A stretch of DNA of 64,000 bases, from assembly GCA_001464055.1 (NCBI GenBank), contig LNET01000072.1:56196-120195 (forward strand), written 5' to 3'. The notes below the pieces were generated by a model. It worked only from the letters and a program-made list of their open reading frames with translations, was not told the origin of the DNA and ran no database searches. Positions 25,984-34,148 of this stretch are shown here, one piece after another (within the stretch, counting starts at the first letter, position 1; each line of letters starts with the position of its first letter). Origin of the DNA: Burkholderiales bacterium Ga0077543 (GTDB lineage: Bacteria > Pseudomonadota > Gammaproteobacteria > Burkholderiales > Burkholderiaceae_C). Made by a program: the position numbers and the translations under genes.

Positions 25984-26793
25984 TCAGTGGGACGTGCCGA
26001 GATAGGCGCTGATGACTTCCGGGTTCGCCCGCACTTCCGCGGGCGTGCCGTCGCCGATCTTCTTGCCGTAGTCCAGCACCACGACGCGGTCGCTGATGTC
26101 CATCACCACGCTCATGTCGTGCTCGATCAGCACGATGGTGGTGCCGTATTCGTCGTTCACGTCCAGGATGAAGCGGCTCATGTCCTGCTTCTCTTCGACG
26201 TTCATGCCGGCCATGGGTTCGTCCAGCAGCAACAGCGTCGGTTCCATCGCCAGCGCGCGTCCCAGGTCCACGCGCTTTTGCAGGCCGTAAGGCAAGCGGC
26301 CGACGGGGGTCTTGCGGTAGGCCTGGATTTCCAGGAAGTCGATGATCTTCTCGACGAATTCGCGGTGCTCGGTCTCTTCGCGTTCGGCCGCACCCCAGCG
26401 GATGGCCTGCTGGAAGATGTTGGTCTTCATGCGCAGGTTGCGGCCGGTCATGATGTTGTCCAGCACGCTCATCCCCTTGAAGAGCGCCAGGTTCTGGAAG
26501 GTGCGCGCCACGCCCATTTCCGCCACCTGGCGGCTGTTCATGTGGCTGAAGGTCTGGCCGCGAAAGCTGATCTGCCCTTCCTGCGGCGTGTAGACACCGT
26601 TGATGCAGTTCAGCATGCTGCTCTTGCCCGCGCCGTTCGGACCGATGATGGCGCGGACCTCGTGTTCGCGCACGTCGAAGCTGATGTCGCTGAGCGCCTT
26701 CACGCCGCCGAAGCGCAGGCTGATGTGCTTCACCTCGAGGATGGTGCCGCCGATCTTCTTGCCGGAGTTCTCGGTGCTCATGTTGCCGCTCAT
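25984..26793 (-). CDS. Branched-chain-type ABC transporter ATPase (LivG-like)
   Basis: 269-residue cytosolic ATPase. Walker A is GPNGAGKSSML, the signature is the variant LPYGLQKRVDLGRAL, and Walker B is LLLLDEPMAGM. The switch histidine is in VLIEHDM. The ISLRFGGVKALSDISFDV start matches LivG. The ATG at 26793 overlaps the stop of the upstream CoA ligase by 4 bp, tying transport and activation genes into one operon. Confidence 0.92.
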   Translation of the reverse strand: MSGNMSTENSGKKIGGTILEVKHISLRFGGVKALSDISFDVREHEVRAIIGPNGAGKSSMLNCINGVYTPQEGQISFRGQTFSHMNSRQVAEMGVARTFQNLALFKGMSVLDNIMTGRNLRMKTNIFQQAIRWGAAEREETEHREFVEKIIDFLEIQAYRKTPVGRLPYGLQKRVDLGRALAMEPTLLLLDEPMAGMNVEEKQDMSRFILDVNDEYGTTIVLIEHDMSVVMDISDRVVVLDYGKKIGDGTPAEVRANPEVISAYLGTSH

Positions 26794-28763
26794 GCTGCAG
26801 CCTTCACGCTGGGGAAGGTCTTGGCATCCACGATCTTCAGCGTGGCGCTGACGCTGCCGCTGCGGCCGTCCTCGAATTTCACCGCGGTCTCGATGAACTG
26901 TTCCTTCAGGCCGCCATACAGGGCGTCGACCAGGACCAGGTACTTGTCGGCGATGCTGCCGCGCCGCACCTTGCGCGTGCGCGTGAGTTCGCCGTCGTCG
27001 GCGTCCAGTTCCTTGTGCAGCACCAGGAAGCGGCTGATCTGGCTGCCGGCCAGCATGGCGTCCGCGGCCAGGTCGGCGTTGACCTTCTCGACGCAGTCGC
27101 GGATGAGTTCCAGCACCTCGGGCTTGGCCGCCAGGTCGGTGTAGCCGGCATAGGGCAGGTTGCGGCGCTCGGCCCAGTTGCCCACGGCTTCCATGTCGAT
27201 GTTGACGAAGGCGCAGACCTTCTCGCGCTGGTTGCCGAAAGCCACGGCTTCCTTGATGAAGGGAAAGAACTTCAGCTTGTTCTCGACATACTTGGGCGCG
27301 AACATCGCGCCGTCGTTCGGCCCGCCAGCGAGCTTGCCCACGTCCTTGGCACGGTCGATGATCTTCAGGTGCCCGCCGGCGTCCAGGAAGCCGGCGTCGC
27401 CGGTGTGGTACCAGCCGTCGGCCGTCAGCACCTCGGCCGTGGCCTTGGGGTTCTTGTAGTACTCCTTCAGCAGGCCCGGGCTCTTGACCATGATCTCGCC
27501 GCTGTCGGCCACGCGGATCTCCACCCCGTCGATGGGCACGCCCACGGTGTCGGCCTTCACTTCATGGTCGGGCTGCAGGCAGACGAACACCGCCGTTTCA
27601 GTGCTGCCGTACAGCTGCTTCAGGTTGATGCCGATGCTGCGGTAGAAGGTGAACAGGTCGGGCCCGATGGCTTCGCCCGCGGTGTAGGCCACGCGCACCC
27701 GGCTGAAGCCCAGGGTATTGCGCAGCGGGCCGTAGACGAGCAGGTTGCCCAGCGCATAGGCGATGCGGTCAGCCAGGCCCACGCTCTTGCCGTCCATGAT
27801 GGTCGGGCCCACGCGCCGGGCCACGTCCATGAAGCGCTGGAACATCCAGCGCTTGATGCGGCCAGCGTCTTCCATGCGGATCATCACGCTGGTCAGCAGG
27901 CCTTCGAACACCCGCGGCGGCGCGAAGTAGTAGGTGGGGCCGATCTCCTTCAGGTCGATCATCACCGTGGCGCTGCTCTCGGGGCAGTTGACCACGTAGC
28001 CGCAGGCCAGCCACTGCGCATAGCTGAAGATGTTTTGGCCGATCCAGGCCAGCGGCATGTAGGCCAGCACCTCTTCGGCGCTGGTGAGCTTGTCGAAGCG
28101 CTGGCCGGCCTGGGCGCGGTCCAGCAGGGTGTGGTGGGTGTGCACCACACCCTTGGGGTTGCCGGTGGTGCCGCTGGTGAAGAACATCGCGGCCACGTCT
28201 TCGGGCCGGCCGGCAGCCACGGCCTCGTCGAACAGCTTCGGGTGTGCGGCCAGGTGTGCGTCGCCGGCCAGCAGGAGCGCGTCGACGCTGTCCAGCCCGG
28301 CTTCGCTGTAATGGCGCAGCCCGCGCGGGTCGTCGAACCAGATGCGCTGCAGGCCCGGGCAGGCCTCGCGCAGTTCCAGCAGCTTGTCGACCTGTTCCTG
28401 GTCTTCGACGACGGCGAAGCCGACACCTGCGTTGTTGATCGGGAAGGTGTATTCGGGCCCGGCGGCATCTTGATACAGCGGCACCGGCACGGCACCCAGG
28501 GCCTGCGCCGCCAGCATGGTGGCGTACAAGCGCGGACGGTTCTCGCCGACGATGACGATGTGGTCGTCGCGTTTCAGCCCGGCCTGCGCCAGGCCTGCGG
28601 CCAGGCGCTTCACCAGCACGGCCAGGTCGGCCCAGGTGGTGGTCTGCCAGATGCCGTAGACCTTCTCGCGCAAGGCGGCGGCCTGCGGCCGGGCTTGCGC
28701 GTGGTCGAGCATCAGACGGGGAAACGTCGTCGGCACGGTCGGGGTCTCCTGCGGCAAGCTCAT
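26790..28763 (-). CDS. AMP-dependent acyl-CoA synthetase (long-chain/aryl acid type)
   Basis: 657-residue cytosolic ligase that activates a carboxylic acid via acyl-AMP to a CoA thioester. The phosphate loop FFTSGTTGNPKGVVHTH is intact. Further motifs are YTAGEAIGPDLF, QLYGSTETAVF, GWYHTGDAGFLDAGGHLKIIDRAKD and the catalytic-lysine region ELTRTRKVRRG. Size and layout match FadD15/Faa1-like long-chain ligases. The ATG at 28763 (MSLPQETP) is chosen; the frame remains open far upstream only by chance. It is the first gene of the ABC operon, facing a Crp/Fnr regulator. Confidence 0.92.
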   Translation of the reverse strand: MSLPQETPTVPTTFPRLMLDHAQARPQAAALREKVYGIWQTTTWADLAVLVKRLAAGLAQAGLKRDDHIVIVGENRPRLYATMLAAQALGAVPVPLYQDAAGPEYTFPINNAGVGFAVVEDQEQVDKLLELREACPGLQRIWFDDPRGLRHYSEAGLDSVDALLLAGDAHLAAHPKLFDEAVAAGRPEDVAAMFFTSGTTGNPKGVVHTHHTLLDRAQAGQRFDKLTSAEEVLAYMPLAWIGQNIFSYAQWLACGYVVNCPESSATVMIDLKEIGPTYYFAPPRVFEGLLTSVMIRMEDAGRIKRWMFQRFMDVARRVGPTIMDGKSVGLADRIAYALGNLLVYGPLRNTLGFSRVRVAYTAGEAIGPDLFTFYRSIGINLKQLYGSTETAVFVCLQPDHEVKADTVGVPIDGVEIRVADSGEIMVKSPGLLKEYYKNPKATAEVLTADGWYHTGDAGFLDAGGHLKIIDRAKDVGKLAGGPNDGAMFAPKYVENKLKFFPFIKEAVAFGNQREKVCAFVNIDMEAVGNWAERRNLPYAGYTDLAAKPEVLELIRDCVEKVNADLAADAMLAGSQISRFLVLHKELDADDGELTRTRKVRRGSIADKYLVLVDALYGGLKEQFIETAVKFEDGRSGSVSATLKIVDAKTFPSVKAAA

Positions 28764-28862
28764 TTGCCGCTGCGCGTGATTTTGGGCAGGACTTTGACGT
28801 CTGGCTGTCGTTCTGACGACAATCTCCGGGTTCGCACTGTCAGGCGTTTCCCGCAAGGACCC
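28764..28862. promoter_or_regulatory. Divergent promoter region with 16-bp perfect palindrome
   Basis: The 99-base gap between the acyl-CoA ligase operon (minus) and the Crp/Fnr gene (plus) holds TGTCGTTCTGACGACA at 28806-28821. It is a perfect inverted repeat with the 5-6-5 half-site spacing of Crp/Fnr operators (TGTCG-N6-CGACA). It is the obvious candidate binding site for the adjacent regulator and could control both directions. Confidence 0.6.
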
Positions 28863-29606
28863 ATGCCCACCGCCACCTTCCCCAGCGCTGCACGGGCGCA
28901 GGCCGTGCACACGTCCCGCGCGCGGGATGCCGACAGTGCCGATCTGGCCCTGATCCCGTGGCTCGTGCGGCTGGCCGAGCCCGAACGCGCCCGTGTCGTG
29001 GCCGACCTGCGCGTCGTCGACGTCGCGCCCGGTGAACTGGTGTGCCGGGTCGGCAAGCCCGTGACCTACTGGTTCGGTGTCATCGACGGCCTGCTGAAGA
29101 TGAGCAACGACAGCGCCGGCGCCAGTGGCGGCATTCCCATCACCTTCACCGGCGTGCCGCCCGGTGGCTGGTTCGGCGAAGGCACGGTGCTGAAAGGCGA
29201 AAGCTACCGCTACAACATCCAGGCGCTGCGCAGGAGCGTGGTGGCAGGCATCCCTGCGGCCACGTTCCATTGGCTGCTGGACCGCAGCATCGGCTTCAAC
29301 CGCTTCGTCATGAACCAGTTGAACGAACGCCTGGGCCAGTTCATCGCCGCGCGCGAGATCGACCGACTGACCCAGCCCGATGCCCGCGTCGCGCGCAGCC
29401 TGGCCGCGCTGTTTCATCCCGTGCTGTACCCGGGCGTGGGCGAGGTGCTGCGCATCACCCAGCAGGAACTGGGCTATCTGGTGGGCCTGAGCCGGCAGCG
29501 CGTGAACGAAGCGCTGACGGCGCTGCAGGCCGCCGGTGCCATCCGGGTGGAGTACGGCGGCGTGCGCGTGCTCGACCTGGACCGGCTGCGTCACTGGCGG
29601 GTGTGA
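28863..29606 (+). CDS. Crp/Fnr-family transcriptional regulator
   Basis: 247-residue DNA-binding protein. The N-terminal cyclic-nucleotide-binding-like fold spans about residues 30-150 (VDVAPGELVCRVGKPVTYWFGVIDG, GGWFGEGTVLKGE). The C-terminal winged helix spans about 165-245, with recognition-helix region ITQQELGYLVGLSRQRVNEALTALQAAG. No FNR-type cysteine cluster is seen, so it is not an oxygen-sensing Fe-S protein. The start at 28863 (MPTATFPSA) is chosen; the frame is open upstream but antisense to the ligase. It probably regulates the divergent uptake operon. Confidence 0.9.
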   Translation: MPTATFPSAARAQAVHTSRARDADSADLALIPWLVRLAEPERARVVADLRVVDVAPGELVCRVGKPVTYWFGVIDGLLKMSNDSAGASGGIPITFTGVPPGGWFGEGTVLKGESYRYNIQALRRSVVAGIPAATFHWLLDRSIGFNRFVMNQLNERLGQFIAAREIDRLTQPDARVARSLAALFHPVLYPGVGEVLRITQQELGYLVGLSRQRVNEALTALQAAGAIRVEYGGVRVLDLDRLRHWRV

Positions 29607-29651
29607 CCGGGCCCGGCGAGTCCGGGCACGGCGGCTGCTAAGGTCGGTGGC

Positions 29652-31094
29652 ATGAAGGACATGGAACCCGACTTCTGGCGCAACCTGCGCAACGAGCTGT
29701 CGGCCAGCCGCGCCTGGATCGACCGGGCCGTGGTACTGGGCTACGCAGTGCTCACCGGGCTGGTGGTGGTGTGCTTCACCTTGCTGTCGGAGGCCGCCAC
29801 GCACGCCTTCGAGGCGCTGCGCGGGGCCAACGCCTGGACGCCCTATGCCATGCTGCTGTGGACACCCCTGCTCACGGTGCTGGTGTTGTGGATCACGCGG
29901 CGCTATGTGCCGGCGGCGCTGGGCTCGGGCATCCCCCAGGTGGTGCGGGCCCTGGACGACAGCCTGCCGGTGGCGCACCGGCAGTGGCTGGTGTCGCTGC
30001 GCGTGGCACTCAGCAAGATCGGCCTGGTGTCGGGTGGCCTGCTGGCCGGTCTGTCCATCGGACGCGAAGGGCCCACGGTGCAGGTGGGTGCGGGTGTGAT
30101 GGTGCATGCGCAGCGATGGCTGTCGCCGAAGTCGGGCATCGACGCACACGACCTGATGGTGGCCGGTGCCGCCGCCGGCATCGCGGCCGCCTTCAACACC
30201 CCGCTGGGCGGCATCATTTTCGCGCTGGAACAGCTGTCGCGCCGGCGCAGCATGTCACACAGCGCGCTGATGATCGTCAGCATCGTCATTGCCGGCCTGG
30301 TGGCGGTGTCGGTGTTTGGCAATCTCACCTATTTCGGCAGGCTGCGCGTGCAGACCCTCGACTGGTCTCTGCTTGGCCCGGGCTTGCTCGTGGCGCTGGT
30401 GTCGGGCCTGGCCGGCGGTCTGTTTGCGCGGCTCATCGTGGCTTCGGTGCGGGGAACACCCGACGTCTTCAGCCAGTGGCGCCGGCAGTATCCCCTGCGC
30501 TTCGCGGCCTGTTGTGCACTGGGCGTGGCCGTCATCGGCCTGGTGACCAGCGGCGCCACCTCGGGGGCGGGTTACGCACCCACGCGCGCGCTGCTCGAAG
30601 GCACGGCGTCACCCGGCGCCGACGGTGGCTTGCTGCCTGGCATCTACACGGTGCTGAAGTTCTGTGCCACCTGGCTGTCGGCCTGGACAGGCGTGCCCGC
30701 CGGGGTGTTTGCGCCCTCCTTGTCCATCGGTGCGGGTATCGGCAGCGACATCGCCCGCCTGACCGGCGTCAGCCAGGAGATGGCCATCCCGCTGATTGCC
30801 CTGGGCATGGTGGGTTTCCTGGCGGCCACGACCCAGGGGCCGATCACGGCCTTCATCATCGTCATGGAAATGGTGGCCGGTCAGGCCATGGTGTTGAGCC
30901 TGATGGCCTGCGCGCTGCTGGCCAGCGGTGTGGCGCGCTTGATCTCGCGGCCGATGTATGGGGAACTCGCGGCGCTGCTCGTGCTCCCACCTCTCCCGAA
31001 GGAGAGGAGCGAGCCATGCCCGAACCCACCCGAACCCGCGCCGGAACCGCCGGCCGGCCCGGCGGATACGTCAGCGTCGTCATCCCCGCGCTGA
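29652..31094 (+). CDS. ClC-family chloride transporter/channel
   Basis: 480-residue inner-membrane ClC protein. The selectivity motifs are present: GSGIPQV, GREGPTVQ with the gating glutamate, and GVFAPSLSIG. The segment FNTPLGGIIFALEQL follows the second motif; by eye the second of the two glutamates that are usual here is glutamine. About 16-18 helices are expected, with no C-terminal CBS domains. The last residues (after about 430) are proline-rich and overlap the next gene by 79 bases in another frame. Confidence 0.93.
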   Translation: MKDMEPDFWRNLRNELSASRAWIDRAVVLGYAVLTGLVVVCFTLLSEAATHAFEALRGANAWTPYAMLLWTPLLTVLVLWITRRYVPAALGSGIPQVVRALDDSLPVAHRQWLVSLRVALSKIGLVSGGLLAGLSIGREGPTVQVGAGVMVHAQRWLSPKSGIDAHDLMVAGAAAGIAAAFNTPLGGIIFALEQLSRRRSMSHSALMIVSIVIAGLVAVSVFGNLTYFGRLRVQTLDWSLLGPGLLVALVSGLAGGLFARLIVASVRGTPDVFSQWRRQYPLRFAACCALGVAVIGLVTSGATSGAGYAPTRALLEGTASPGADGGLLPGIYTVLKFCATWLSAWTGVPAGVFAPSLSIGAGIGSDIARLTGVSQEMAIPLIALGMVGFLAATTQGPITAFIIVMEMVAGQAMVLSLMACALLASGVARLISRPMYGELAALLVLPPLPKERSEPCPNPPEPAPEPPAGPADTSASSSPR

Positions 31095-32509
31095 ACGAAG
31101 CCAAGCGCATCGCCAGTGTCGTGGCCTACGCGCTGTCCGATGTGGCCACGGCGGAAGTCATCGTCATCGACGACAGTTCCGTCGACGACACTGCCGCACT
31201 GGCCCGTGCTGCAGGGGCCACCGTCATCACCAGCACCATGCTCGGCAAGGGTGCGTCCATGCACGACGGCGCGATGGCCGCCAGCCAGGACTTCGTGGCC
31301 TATCTGGACGGCGACCTGGCGGGCCTGCGGCCCGACATCATCAGCGACCTGTGCCGGCCGCTGCAGCAAGGCGCTGCCGATTTCGTCAAGGCCCGCTTCG
31401 GCCGCGGGGGTGGGCGTGTCACCGAGCTCACGGCCAAGCCGATGCTCAAGGTGTTCTTCCCTGAACTGGCCTCGTTCGGCCAGCCCCTGGGGGGCATCAT
31501 CGCGGCGCGTCGCAGCTTGCTGCTGCAACTGCCTTTCGAGGACGGCTATGGCGTCGACATCGGCCTGCTCGTCGACGCCCACCGTGCCGGAGCGCGCCTG
31601 GTCGAAATCGACATCGGTTCGCTCGAACACGACAGCCAGCCGCTGCTGGACCTGACGCTGATGGCCAATGAAGTGGCGCGTGTGCTGTATTCGCGGGCCC
31701 GCGCTGCTGGCCGGCTGAACGTCGACCAGATCGTCGCGATGTACGAAAACCAGCGCCAGGCCGCCGCCGAACTCGACTTCATCCTGACCCGCCGTCGCGG
31801 TCGCCAGCGCCTGCTGCTGCTGGACATGGACGGCACCCTCACCACCCAGCGCTTCGCCGTGGAGATGGCTCGCGCCAGCGGCCAGGAACAGGCGCTGGCG
31901 GCCTTGCTGGACCGGCCCACCGACGACGCCGCGGCGCGCAGCGAGAGCATTGCCAGCCTGTTCCGCTTCGTGCACAAGCAGCAGTTCGAGCGGGTCGCAC
32001 GCGCCACCCCGATCCGTCCGGGTGTCATCGAGTTCATCAACCGCATGCGTCGCGCCGGCTTCATGGTGGGCGTGCTCAGCGACAGCTACTTCGTCGCCGC
32101 CGACATCGTGCGCCGCCGTGTGTTCGCCGACTTCGCGCTGGCGCACACGCTGCACTTCGACGGCGACGTCTGCAGCGGCCAGGTCCGTGTCAATCCAGCG
32201 TTCCTGCCGCTGGTGCCGGGGCAGGGCCCGGCCATCTGCAAAAGCCATGTGCTGGCGCGCTTCAAGGCCGATACCGCCGGGCCGCCGCTGCTCAGCTGCT
32301 GGGCGGTGGGCGACAACCTGAACGACCTGGGCCTGTTGCGCGCGGCCGACCAGGCCTTTGCGATCGACCCCAAGTCGCCCGAACTCGCCAAGGTCCCGGG
32401 TCTGCGCGTGATCCGGCATTTCGAGGAACTGCTGCCACTGGTGCCGCTGGCGCGGGTGTCGGCCGCGCTGGCCAACACCGAAGCCCTGCAGGACGCGCCC
32501 AGCGCATGA
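31016..32509 (+). CDS. Bifunctional GT2 glycosyltransferase-HAD phosphatase fusion
   Basis: 497 residues. The N-terminal GT-A domain (about residues 18-240) has VSVVIPALNEAKRI, IDDSSVDDT, GKG at 77-79, the metal-binding YLDGDL (Asp98-Gly-Asp100) and DGYGVDIGLLVDA, resembling glucosyl-3-phosphoglycerate synthases. The C-terminal HAD phosphatase domain (about 264-480) has LLLDMDGTL (nucleophile Asp270), GVLSDSYF, CKSHVLARF and VGDNLNDLGLL, all four HAD motifs. The fusion would let one polypeptide transfer a sugar to a phosphorylated acceptor and remove the phosphate. AGGAG lies upstream of the ATG. The acceptor is inferred, not shown. Confidence 0.85.
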   Translation: MPEPTRTRAGTAGRPGGYVSVVIPALNEAKRIASVVAYALSDVATAEVIVIDDSSVDDTAALARAAGATVITSTMLGKGASMHDGAMAASQDFVAYLDGDLAGLRPDIISDLCRPLQQGAADFVKARFGRGGGRVTELTAKPMLKVFFPELASFGQPLGGIIAARRSLLLQLPFEDGYGVDIGLLVDAHRAGARLVEIDIGSLEHDSQPLLDLTLMANEVARVLYSRARAAGRLNVDQIVAMYENQRQAAAELDFILTRRRGRQRLLLLDMDGTLTTQRFAVEMARASGQEQALAALLDRPTDDAAARSESIASLFRFVHKQQFERVARATPIRPGVIEFINRMRRAGFMVGVLSDSYFVAADIVRRRVFADFALAHTLHFDGDVCSGQVRVNPAFLPLVPGQGPAICKSHVLARFKADTAGPPLLSCWAVGDNLNDLGLLRAADQAFAIDPKSPELAKVPGLRVIRHFEELLPLVPLARVSAALANTEALQDAPSA

Positions 32510-32525
32510 CGGCCTGCGCTGAACG

Positions 32526-34118
32526 ATGACGGCAGCCGACTGGGCTGTCATCGGCGTGTACCTGACGGCCACGCTGGGCTTGAGCGCCTGGCTCGCACGC
32601 CGCCAGCAAAGCCCGGCCGACTATTACGTTGGCGGCCGCACCCTGCCGGCCTGGGCGCTGGGCCTGTCCATCCTGGCCACGCAGTCGTCGGCCAATTCAT
32701 TCCTGGGCATTCCGGCCTACGTGGCCCTGGTGCCCGGCGGCGGCCTGACCTGGCTGCAGTACGAACTGGTGCTGCCGCTGGCGATCATCGTCGTCATGCT
32801 GGTCTTCGTGCCGGTGCTGCGCGGGCTGGAACTCATCAGCGTCTACGAATACCTGGAGCGGCGCTTCGACCGGCCTACCCGTCTGGTGCTCAGTGCCGTG
32901 TTCCAGCTGTCGCGCGGGCTGGCGGCCGGCGTGGCGGTGTACGCCGCGGCGGTGGTGGTGCAGGTGTGCACCGACTTGCCGCTGGCCTGGTGCATCGTTG
33001 GCGTGGGAGGCATGACGGTGCTGTACGACACGATGGGCGGCATGCGTGCAGTCGTCTGGACCGACGTCATCCAGATGGCCGTGCTGCTGCTGGGCATCGT
33101 CGTGTGTGGCGTCTATGCCTGGCAGATTGCCGGTGGCGGCGCAGCCATCCTGGCCAGCCTGGCGCCAGAGCGCCTGGCCGCCGTCGAACTGGCCCATGGC
33201 CTGGGCGACGGCGCGCGCGCGCCCGTGTGGGGTTTCGTCATCGGCGGCCTGGTGCTGTACGTGGCCTACTACGGCGTCGACCAGGGCCAGGCCCAGCGCA
33301 GCCTGGCCGCGCGCAGTGTCCCGGCCGCGCAGCAGGCGCTGTGGATGAACGGCCTGGCGCGGTTTCCCCTGACGCTGCTGTACTGCGGCCTGGGCCTGGC
33401 CATCGGTGCGGTGTATGCCGGCAGCGAGACGCTGCGCGATGCGGTGCCCGCGGGGCGGCTGGACTATCTGGTGCCGCGCTTCATCGAGCTCTACCTGCCC
33501 GCGGGTGTGCGCGGGCTGCTGGTGGCGGCCATCCTGGCCGCTGCCATGTCCAGCCTGGACTCGCTGCTGAACAGCCTGTCGGCCGCCACGCTGCGCGACT
33601 TCGTCGAGCCGCGCCTGGGGCCGCAGGCGCCTGAATCGCAGCGGCTGCTGGCGTCCCGCCTGGTGACGGCCGGCTGGGGCGTGCTCATCGTCTGCTTCGG
33701 CCTGCTGGTGGGTGATCTGGCCACGAGCGTGGTGGAAGGCATCAACCGCATCGGCGCGCTGTTCTACGGGCCCCTTCTGGCCGCCTTCGGCTGCGGCATC
33801 CTGGACCGACGCGCGCGTGGCCCGGCGGTGCTGGCCGGCGTCGTGGCCGGCCTGGGGCTGAATACCGTGCTCGCCTGGGGACTGGGGCCGCAGCTGTTCT
33901 GGATGTGGTGGAACCTGAGCGGGCTTCTGGCCGCCGTGCTCGTCAGCTGGGTCCTCAGCCGCTGCATGGCGCCGCCGCGGCCCGAGCAGCTGCATCAGAC
34001 CACCCTGTCCTGGGCGGCGCTGCGTACAGCCTGGTCGGCCCAGCGCCGCGTCGTCCACGTCCTGCTGGCAGCCAGCGCCTTGATGAGCATCGCAGCGCTG
34101 GCGCTGGGCACCCGCTGA
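32526..34118 (+). CDS. Sodium:solute symporter (SSS family)
   Basis: 530-residue inner-membrane secondary transporter with about 13 hydrophobic helices. Family features are DYYVGGRTLPAWALGLSILATQSSANSFLG at helix 1, SVYEYLERRFDRPTR, YDTMGGMRAVVWTDVIQM and AAAMSSLDSLLNSLSAATLRDF (the Na2-site helix). Sugar, inositol, sialate or carboxylate substrates are typical. It starts 16 bases after the GT-HAD gene and is followed 30 bases later by a Gfo/Idh oxidoreductase, which suggests uptake and oxidation of a polyol or sugar. Confidence 0.93.
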   Translation: MTAADWAVIGVYLTATLGLSAWLARRQQSPADYYVGGRTLPAWALGLSILATQSSANSFLGIPAYVALVPGGGLTWLQYELVLPLAIIVVMLVFVPVLRGLELISVYEYLERRFDRPTRLVLSAVFQLSRGLAAGVAVYAAAVVVQVCTDLPLAWCIVGVGGMTVLYDTMGGMRAVVWTDVIQMAVLLLGIVVCGVYAWQIAGGGAAILASLAPERLAAVELAHGLGDGARAPVWGFVIGGLVLYVAYYGVDQGQAQRSLAARSVPAAQQALWMNGLARFPLTLLYCGLGLAIGAVYAGSETLRDAVPAGRLDYLVPRFIELYLPAGVRGLLVAAILAAAMSSLDSLLNSLSAATLRDFVEPRLGPQAPESQRLLASRLVTAGWGVLIVCFGLLVGDLATSVVEGINRIGALFYGPLLAAFGCGILDRRARGPAVLAGVVAGLGLNTVLAWGLGPQLFWMWWNLSGLLAAVLVSWVLSRCMAPPRPEQLHQTTLSWAALRTAWSAQRRVVHVLLAASALMSIAALALGTR

Positions 34119-34148
34119 CTCCCCAACTTCCGAGAAGCCCAAGCCCCC

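Noticed and set aside
26790..30149. A 1119-residue minus-strand frame extending the acyl-CoA ligase
   Set aside because: The upstream part is antisense to the Crp/Fnr and ClC genes and is compositionally a GC-rich shadow. The ligase family start is at 28763.
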